Origin: Zygaena filipendulae
Taxonomy: Eukaryota > Arthropoda > Insecta > Lepidoptera > Zygaenidae
Assembly: GCA_907165275.2 (NCBI GenBank)
Contig: OU015652.1
Coordinates: 14,213,001-14,277,000 of the forward strand
Direction: 5' to 3'
Length of the DNA: 64,000 nt
Positions 57,041 to 64,000 of the stretch are shown in pieces. Below the pieces are notes generated by a model that saw only the letters and a program-made list of their open reading frames with translations, had not been told where the DNA came from and did no database searches. Within the stretch, counting starts at the first letter, position 1, and every line of letters begins with the position of its first letter. A program made the translations under genes and the position numbers.

Positions 57041-57226
57041 CTAGTTGTGCCCCGCGGTTTCACCCGCGTTAACTTCAGAGTTCCCGCGGGAATTCCGGGA
57101 TAAAAAGTACCCTATGTGTTAATCTGATGTATAAGCTATATTATTGTAAAGTTTCATTTAAATCCATCCATCCATCCATCCATCCATACATTCTTACAAA
57201 CTTTCGCGTTTATAATATTAGTAGGA
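57041..57226 (-). mobile_element. Helitron-like family D, CCAT-bearing subfamily
   Basis: CTAGTTGTGCCCCGCGG to TTTATAATATTAGTAGGA. Nearly identical in layout to 50654-50868, but its CCAT run is longer (about 57163-57186). Confidence 0.85.
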
Positions 57227-57369
57227 AATTAAGTCAATATTTGTAGGTACTTTTTATGTAAACGTTCATGTAAATGTAGCTAATGCTGAGTTGGTGACCC
57301 TTTCGGCAGAGCATGCAAGAAATATATATTATTATTGTGTACAAATTTTGATTAGGCATTGCTTATGTT

Positions 57370-57432
57370 TGTTTCTTTTTCTTGTGTGTTGTGCTGAAAT
57401 AAATGTATTTTCTTTCTTTCTTTCTTTCTTTT
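57370..57432 (+). repeat. Retroelement-like tail with TTTC repeats
   Basis: CTTGTGTGTTGTGCTGAAAT, then AATAAAT-like signal and five TTTC units. The first part matches 59141-59205, whose tail is TTCTA repeats instead. Confidence 0.6.
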
Positions 57433-57436
57433 TAAA

Positions 57437-57654
57437 TCTAGACATATAAAATGCTTTGTTCTGAATGACTGACTGATGGATCAACGCACAGCTTAAACCG
57501 CAGGTGGTAGAGACCTGAAACTTGGAGGTTGTTTTCTTTGTATGACGTTGGCATCCGATAAAAAAGGATTTTGGAAAGGGGTTGCAAAGTTTGTATGGAA
57601 GAATTCCGCTGAAACTCCGAAATTATCGCGGGTGCAACCGCTCGGGACAGCTAG
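57437..57654 (+). mobile_element. Helitron-like element, variant subfamily
   Basis: A|TCTAGACATATAAAATGC at the left and TATCGCGGGTGCAACC, then GGGACAGCTAG|T at the right. The interior (GACTGACTGATGGATCAACG) is shared with 35159-35349. Confidence 0.7.
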
Positions 57655-59140
57655 TGTATTTATAAAAGTGTTTGAACGTAATTACCGTTCAGACAGCAAA
57701 GTACAAAACGAAATTAGGCCGAGCGCACACTGCACTCGACGATGCAAGGCAAGTCGCACTCGCCGCGGAGCGACGCGCTGACACGGAGCGTCATAATCAA
57801 AATGGCGGGCGACAGACGACCCGCGCGCTAATCGCGTGATATATCTGTTGGCGCGTCTTAATTGCGCACGCGCATCTATGACGCGGGCAATTCGCGCGGT
57901 GATCCACTGCGCCGGCGCATTGTACTGGTAATGTGGTATGGAGAGATATGATTTATTGTTATTGGACAGCACGAATGCAAAGTTAACTATCTGCAATCTG
58001 AGGACTGATTTTACTCTGGTCTTATTGTTGCACTAACATAAACCTTTTAAGTATTAACAAAATCACTTAACCATTTGGCGCAAATAATAAAAAAAGTAAC
58101 AAATTGGAAAGTTGCCATTTAGAAATCATTAAGAATGTTTTACAAAAGAAACATTTAAATTAGGCAAATAAATCACTTGCTATATTTTAAAATAACGTTA
58201 TTAGAAGAATCGGTTTGTAACTCAAAAAAATTTATGATCCATAAGCTATTACATTTTACACTACCTACCTAACTATTACAATGTGAATTAGTTATTTACA
58301 CTAAAATTTACCTGATAGTTAAAATGTATTACACTAAAATAGACAACGAGCCGTAAACACTTGCACTAGAGTATAAATTGAAAATCTCTTAATCGGGCAA
58401 AACACACAAATTTACAGTTATTCGCGTAATTTATCGATCTTAAGTCTGCTATTTGCGTCCGCAGCGGACGCAAACCGTTGCAACATCTCATTCAAATTTA
58501 TAACACCTGTTCCCTGTAAGTGACGACGTGCAACAAATTTATAAACAAAATATTGCAATAAATATAAGTCGTATTTAATATCAGCTGTCAAAAGAGGTGA
58601 CGAGAGGTTGCCGATGCCCGGTTGCGTTGCGTCGCGTTCGTCACGCGTGACCGCGCGACAGCCGCGCGTCTGAGCCGCACATAAATTGCAGCGACGCGAC
58701 GCACGCCGCGCGTGCCAAACGCCTTTTCCGTGCCAATCAAAACAGTGATTTGACAATAGACGTAGGTAATAAAGTATAATAGTAGAGTAGTAAAGGGCAA
58801 TTCGTGACATTTAATTAATATGAAAGAGAAAGAGATCGATTCTGAAGTTGCCTAGCTAAGAAAAGATAGAAAATTGGCATCGGTCTTCAGAATTATGTAA
58901 CTGTCTTCCTTCTGCAGGCTTTGTTTTGTGTGTTTTATGTAGATACTAATTACTATAGTCGGCTTCGTGAGATTCATGACTATGAGAACTAGTTTAGTTT
59001 TAAAAATCGTAATTAATATTTTAGGGTTACTTTGCAAAAAATATCAAATAGGCATGTTATTGAAAAACTGGTTATATTTTTTTTTTAAATCTCCTTTTTC
59101 TGAAGACGTATTATAGTCACCTGACAATCTTTAATATTTA
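57655..59140. other. Unique sequence with two CpG blocks
   Basis: CpG-rich blocks at about 57715-57930 and 58590-58715 are rich in GCGACGCG-type words. A 130-codon minus frame (58418-58810) overlies the second without a motif. Confidence 0.35.
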
Positions 59141-59215
59141 TTTATTATTCTTGTGTGTTGTGCAGGAATAAATTTTATTCTATTCTATTCTAATCTATTC
59201 TACTCTACTTAAATA
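59141..59215 (+). repeat. Retroelement-like tail with TTCTA repeats
   Basis: CTTGTGTGTTGTGCAGGAAT, AATAAATTTTA, then TTCTA pentamers (about 59170-59212). Shares its first part with 57370-57400 and resembles the insert at 317-366. Confidence 0.6.
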
Positions 59216-60889
59216 ATGTAACTTTGATACACTAAAGAATTTAGAAACAAGTAAATGGAAACATTTTCTTGTGTGTATGTATGTATGTTTTGTTACCTTT
59301 CAGCTCCGTAACGATTCGATGTTTTTTTTTATGAAAATTTATAATATACCTATTACCTAGTTATTTAGATCCTATTCTAGTGTATTCCAATTAAAACTAC
59401 CTTTGATTCCGGGTAAAACGTAAAGTTCGCGAGGGAAATGCCGATAAAAGATTGGTGAAATATCTTTGTATACACAGCAACAGCTAGCTGCAAAGTTTTT
59501 GAATCCATGCCATCGTGCATGGTCCGTCTCAAAGACATAAAATATGAGTTATTTTATTATTTCCGCTCAATACCTACCTACTGTCAGAGATGATCCTCCA
59601 CTCTATCTCACGAGCGTGATGGTTCTATGAAACGCGATACTTTGTGGTCGTCAAAATGTATTTGACTAATTTATTGCTAATAAAATTATTATTTTTGACT
59701 TTTTAATTTTTTTTTTTCTTATAACACAAATAGATAAAATTATACGTGACCGAATTAATTTTATTATTATGATACTCTAAAACTAATCTGCACTCATGTC
59801 GCAGATGTTTGAATTAACTTTTAATAACCCATAAAAACTATTTTAAATAGCTATATGCAAATGAATAAATTGAAGACGTGCCGTAAGTATTATCCAGTAT
59901 TTTTATAGAACGTCAAATTTAGGTAAGATTGTAAATTACGATAATCGGTAATGGAACAGATCAAACTTTACCAAAACAAATGCTTTTCGATTGAATTTAT
60001 TAACAAAATCACTTGAATTAATATACTGGTGCGTGAGATTTGATTTGCATATAATCTGGCAATAGAGGATGTAAAATAGAATTTATATGCAACCAGTGGT
60101 GATATGGGAGGCTCTATATCCAATGATTAGTGAGTAAAGGACCTCTCCACCACTCCGACGCGCTCGTAAACTGTTTAACTTATGTGCTATAAAACTATGA
60201 AGAGAAAAAACGTATCAACAATATATATTGGGTTGTAAAATAGATAAATAACTCTCAAATGACGCCGCTAAGAAATGTACCTAATTTGATTTTATGATCC
60301 CGTGCGCTCGTCCAGTGTGCGCCCGCGCCCCTTCCGTCTACCTGTCCGCGCTCATCATAGATTCCGATGTCACTAAACTAAAAATTTATCGCTCACTATA
60401 TCATCCGAACTTATGTCCGAACATAATAATTTTCAGAGGGTCTAAGTCGAATTTATTCTTTACCGACCGACGACGCCTTCCATCCACCGCACCGGCACCG
60501 CTCCGAATAAATAATCTAGCATAACATCCACAAATTACGACCGAGCGAGAGGTAGATGAAAAAAAAGAAAAAGACAAATCAAAACCAATCACGGAATGTA
60601 CAAAAATGTAACATTTTTATAGATGTTATTATTCAACAGATCGGTGTGTGTGTCGGTTGGTTCGTTGTATAAATTTGAAATATCACGACACGGTATTAAG
60701 ATTTGAATAAACATGTCGCGGTGGGACACGACGCCGTCGTAACTCTGTCGTAGCGCGTGACATACGACGACTGACGGCGTTATTGTCGCTGCCGCACCGT
60801 TCAAGACTTCATCTACACGCAGCACGGCGCGCGACAGAGCCTTAATGAGCATCAATCCTCTCTACACAACCGCATTGTATAATGTATAA
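59216..60889. other. Unique sequence with GC-rich patches
   Basis: GC-rich at about 60300-60350 and 60720-60845. An 88-codon minus frame (60589-60855) starts in the latter and reads without stops, but has no recognised domain. Confidence 0.35.
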
Positions 60890-61068
60890 ACCTAATAATA
60901 TTATCAATGGGAATGTGAGTTTGTTCGTTTGTTACGATTTAACTATTCAACCGATCATCACAAAATTTTGCGTACACGTCGTCAGGGGTACAAAAAAGGA
61001 CATAGGGTACTTTTCGGCTCGGAATTCCCGCGGGAAATCCGAAATTAATGCGGATATAACTAAAGATA
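60890..61068 (+). mobile_element. Helitron-like family D copy
   Basis: ACCTAATAATATTATCAATG, CAACCGATCATCACAAAATT, GTCAGGGGTACAAAAAAGGA, GGAATTCCCGCGGGAAATCC. The 3' hairpin is lost. MITE B copy 3 starts 14 bp further on. Confidence 0.7.
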
Positions 61069-61082
61069 TATTATTTACTATA

Positions 61083-61429
61083 CAACGTGTTAATGAATTA
61101 ACTGAAAACTAGAAAGTAGTTTGCTCAGAATCAACTAGCGAATCGATCGCACTATGTTTTAATATAGGTTATATTTTTTTCATTTTTACTAGCCCATGTC
61201 TAAATTATTTATAATACAATATTTGGCGCGTACGCCGCCCGCACAAAAAAATTCGAACCGGTAGGCGCGGGCGTAGCGCTTGGAATTTCGTAGATAGGTC
61301 ACCTCCTAACTAATATTGAATAACTTTTAAAGCATAAATATTTTCGACCTAAAATATATTTTAATCATATTGTTGTTTATTTTTTTAAATGGGGTGTATT
61401 AGGTTTTCAGTTAATTCATTAACACGTTG
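61083..61429 (+). mobile_element. MITE family B, copy 3 (near-pristine)
   Basis: TA duplications at 61081-61082 and 61430-61431 enclose 347 bp whose ends are inverted repeats without a mismatch over about 26 bp, starting CAACGTGTTAATGAATTAAC. The TA target and the size fit a Tc1/mariner-type MITE. No coding capacity. Confidence 0.9.
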
Positions 61430-61435
61430 TATGGT

Positions 61436-61610
61436 GTAATAATATGATTGCGAATGTTAACTTTGTTTGTTAGGCTTTCACGCCTTAACGTTTCAACGAA
61501 TCATCATGAAATTGAGCATACGCGTTGTCAGGTGTACCTACGGAGTTGGACATGCGTAGTTAGGTACTTTTGACCCGGAGCTCCGAAATTAACTACGGTA
61601 AGTAAGTACG
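61436..61610 (+). mobile_element. Helitron-like family D copy
   Basis: AATAATATGATTGCGAATGT, GCTTTCACGCCTTAACG, CATGAAATTGAGCATACGCG, GGAGCTCCGAAATTAAC. The terminal CTAG is lost. Confidence 0.65.
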
Positions 61611-62166
61611 GTAGTAAATAAAGTGCAAAACATCGGTGCAGTGGATTTATCAAATCGACGCATCGTCTACTTAGAGAATGGAAACAAAAGCACCGTGTGT
61701 CCGGTGCCTTACCGCGCCGAGATTTATGTCGTCGTCGATATTGTCCAGCGGCGAGTGTGTGTAAGGCTCGGCGCACACAGGCCGCGGGCGACGGCCCACA
61801 GGTAGCTAACGCACGCATTGTTTCCTGGAACCGCTGGCGACGCTATCGAAACGATTGATATACGATCAGCGCACGGAGAATGTTTTGGTAAAATGCACCA
61901 GCTTTCCGTTTTCGACCACTGAATATCTAATAGGGTACCGATTTAGAATAATTTATGAGGGAGCGCGGAGACAAAAACCGAACGTTATGGGGTCAGATTG
62001 CCGTCTGTGTGTCTGCCGATTTCGTAAGATTCTTTCACGGCGCCAACCATTTATCTGTCAGTTTATTTCGCGCAGACATCGCAACGGAAATGACATATCT
62101 CAATGATTGTTAATCAGAACTATCTCTGACTTTAGAAAACCTAACTATAGTTGCTTCATTGAAATA
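61611..62166. other. Unique sequence
   Basis: GC-richer at 61680-61850. A 96-codon minus frame (61528-61818) runs out of the preceding repeat and is not called. Confidence 0.35.
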
Positions 62167-62511
62167 CTAGCGGTTCCCCACGGTTTCACCCGCGTAAATT
62201 TCGGAGTTCCCGCTGGAATCCCAGGATGAAAATTACCCTGTCCATCTCCACTTTCAAAAATGTGCATGAAAATTTCATAATGAACACAAATGAATTTACT
62301 CGTACTAGCTGTTCCCCGCGGTTTCACCCGCATCAATTTCGGAATCCCCGCAGGGACTCCGGTATAAAAAGCACCTTATGTCCTTTTCTGTACTCCTGAT
62401 AACGTGCACGCAAAATTTCATGATAATCGGTTGGGTAGTTAGGGCTTGAAAGCGTAACAAAACAAACAAACAAATAAACAATCTCAATTCGCATTTATAA
62501 TATCAGTAACG
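62167..62511 (-). mobile_element. Helitron-like family D, two successive copies
   Basis: The first copy (62167-62262) begins CTAGCGGTTCCCCACGG and keeps the 3' part only. The second (62305-62511) begins CTAGCTGTTCCCCGCGG and is nearly complete to CGCATTTATAATATCAG. Confidence 0.8.
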
Positions 62512-62953
62512 ATTGCTATCGTAGGTGTTTCTATCTAGCGATCCGACAGTATCGATCGATCGTTTCCCAATAGCAAAATCATAATAGCAAGCGAGCAAGC
62601 AAGGGAGCAAGGATTGAGAGCTATCATTAATTACGCGCGGCTAACAAGCGGCGATCGGGGAAAGGCGACGTCGGCGATTTATCCGCACGATCGACTCGTT
62701 ATTTAGATCGGCTGCGCGCGCGACGATAGATGGCGCTGCGCGTCGCCCGCCTATCTGATGCACGACCGACGGGCGGCCGGCCGATGCGGCGACGCGCGGC
62801 GGCCGACAGTCGCAGTGCGTGCCACATTGTTTTTGATATAACGAAGTTACGAATAGCGAGGTGCAGTGGCTATGAATAAAAAAAAAACTGTTTGGCTATA
62901 GCTAATTTTAAACAATAGAAAATTTACCCCAATTATGACAATTTGTATATACA
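62512..62953. other. Unique sequence with CpG-rich block
   Basis: About 62640-62825 is one of the strongest CpG blocks, with AGATGGCGCT at 62728-62737 (like an insect CTCF core) and many CGATCG words. No coding frame recognised. Confidence 0.35.
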
Positions 62954-63018
62954 CTAGCTGTTCTTCGCAGTTTTACTCGCATTAATTTCGGAACTTCCGC
63001 AGGAATATAAATTCCTGT
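62954..63018 (-). mobile_element. Helitron-like family D, 3' end
   Basis: CTAGCTGTTCTTCGCAG, TTTTACTCGCATTAATTTCG, GAACTTCCGCAGGAA. Confidence 0.7.
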
Positions 63019-63383
63019 AAATCAAAGAATTAATTTATGCATTACAAATAAATAAATGTATAAAAAATATAATCTTTTGAATTTGTACTATTTCTATAGA
63101 TATATGATATTATATTTGTACACGTAATTAAGGAAATTTACGAAATTATAGACACATCTCGAAGAATGCGAAAAAATGAATTATTTGTGTATGAACTTGA
63201 ACCAACCCGAGTGGTCACCTGGTCTACCAACCTATACTTACGTATCGTTTGAGATAAAAACTTCATCGTATTTTAAACTGACAAATATTTCTCGCCGTGC
63301 TCATAGAAGTTTCTCTTTTTTCAAAGGTTTCATGTTCAACTGTTTTTTTTTACCGCGACTTGTTATTTTTGTAGGGGTTCTAC
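63019..63383. other. Unique AT-rich sequence
   Basis: A 73-codon open frame at 63176-63397 runs into the MITE and is not called. Confidence 0.35.
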
Positions 63384-63713
63384 AATGGGCATATTGACTA
63401 ATTTTTATTTTTTAGTCCGTCTTGTAGATTATTAAAAAATATTGGACACGTATTTTTTCTTTTTTTACGTAATCAAAAAATAACGGCGATATATTGAGTT
63501 GAAATTTCGCGTGACGTCACTATTCTGACAGTTTGTATGGCTGTTTTGCGGTTAGTGACGTCACGACCCCCTCACCCTAAACTTTAATGCGCTTTATCTC
63601 TGTATATTTTAATTTATTTAAAAAAGCAAAAAATACGTGTCTATTGTTTTTTTATTTTCTAACTGACGGACTAATTAGAATTTTGATTTTCAATAGTAGT
63701 CAACATCCCTATT
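63384..63713 (+). mobile_element. MITE family A, copy 9
   Basis: 330 bp, AATGGGCATATTGACTAA to AGTCAACATCCCTATT. CRE-like sites TGACGTCA at 63512-63519 and 63556-63563. Among the best preserved copies. Confidence 0.9.
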
Positions 63714-64000
63714 GTGCATGTTAAATTCTAGTTCATCTAATAAATAGAACACTAGAAATTGTAATCCAAATGTAGGTAACATTTATCTACAAAGTAACCA
63801 CTTAGTATCAAGGGAACTTATCGAATTCACATATCAATCTAAAAGAGAACGGTAAGGTGGCCTGAGTACCAAACCCGGTACAGTGTGAAGCACTAGCAAT
63901 TTACGCAATCCAGTCTGCTGCATACAAACGGCTTCGCCTAAACAGACTATCTAGAATCTAGATAACTAAACACTAAGATACAACACTGATAAATCCAACA
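63714..64000. other. Unique sequence
   Basis: No recognisable feature up to the end of the window. Confidence 0.4.

Noticed and set aside
58418..58810. 130-codon minus frame
   Set aside because: Openness is explained by a GC-rich block plus AT-rich flanks. The product has no recognisable domain.
60589..60855. 88-codon minus frame that looked exon-like
   Set aside because: The sequence resembles no family I know and the second half is AT-rich noise. Splice sites are not evident.
1..64000. CRISPR arrays, bacterial operons, prophage or integrated virus
   Set aside because: No direct-repeat/spacer array, no ribosome-binding sites with dense frames, and no viral structural or replication genes were seen. 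The content is insect nuclear DNA.

Overview
This window looks like nuclear DNA from a moth or butterfly. It is AT-rich and broken up by short CpG-rich blocks. It is packed with short non-autonomous transposons whose ends resemble common lepidopteran repeats, such as Helitron-like copies ending in AGCTAG|T, tRNA-derived SINEs and the ATGATG-tailed end of an RTE-type LINE. I found no host protein-coding gene I can defend. Every coding stretch I recognise belongs to a mobile element. The window is best read as a gene desert, a very long intron, or intergenic DNA. I had no search tools, so an exon shorter than about 60 codons could have been missed.

Recognisable coding remnants: (1) a 5'-truncated jockey/CR1-like LINE at about 14341-16140, with a reverse transcriptase that keeps its three catalytic aspartates but has one frameshift; (2) a LINE endonuclease fragment on the minus strand at 22263-22508; (3) the C-terminal end of an RTE-type LINE at 46459-46558; (4) a complete piggyBac-like element at 30087-31599, with TTAA duplications and perfect 14-bp terminal inverted repeats, holding a decayed minus-strand transposase in which a catalytic Asp is replaced by Ala. 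A Helitron-like copy is nested in it.

Non-coding mobile families: Family A is a ~330-bp inverted-repeat MITE with nine copies, concentrated in 36-44 kb. Each copy has paired CRE-like TGACGTCA palindromes near its centre. Family B is a ~350-bp MITE with TA target duplications (three copies, one nearly pristine). Family C has two copies. Family D comprises several dozen Helitron-like copies or fragments in both orientations; several have exact A|TC...CTAG|T borders. Family F is a ~260-bp repeat (two copies) starting with CTT repeats. Families G and K are small MITEs. There are also tRNA-derived SINEs on both strands.

Other structure: CpG-rich blocks recur every few kb and may be regulatory. 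One, at 2080-2700, has an inverted paralogue at 19102-19350 that preserves the empty site of a 340-bp insertion. Three blocks at 23.9-25.5 kb share short motifs. A block at 28.5 kb holds eight tandem GAG-led heptamers. A CCAAT-box cluster at 44.8-45.8 kb is the best promoter-like candidate. The most striking theme is dispersal of transcription-factor-like motifs by small transposons, together with repeated nesting of elements.
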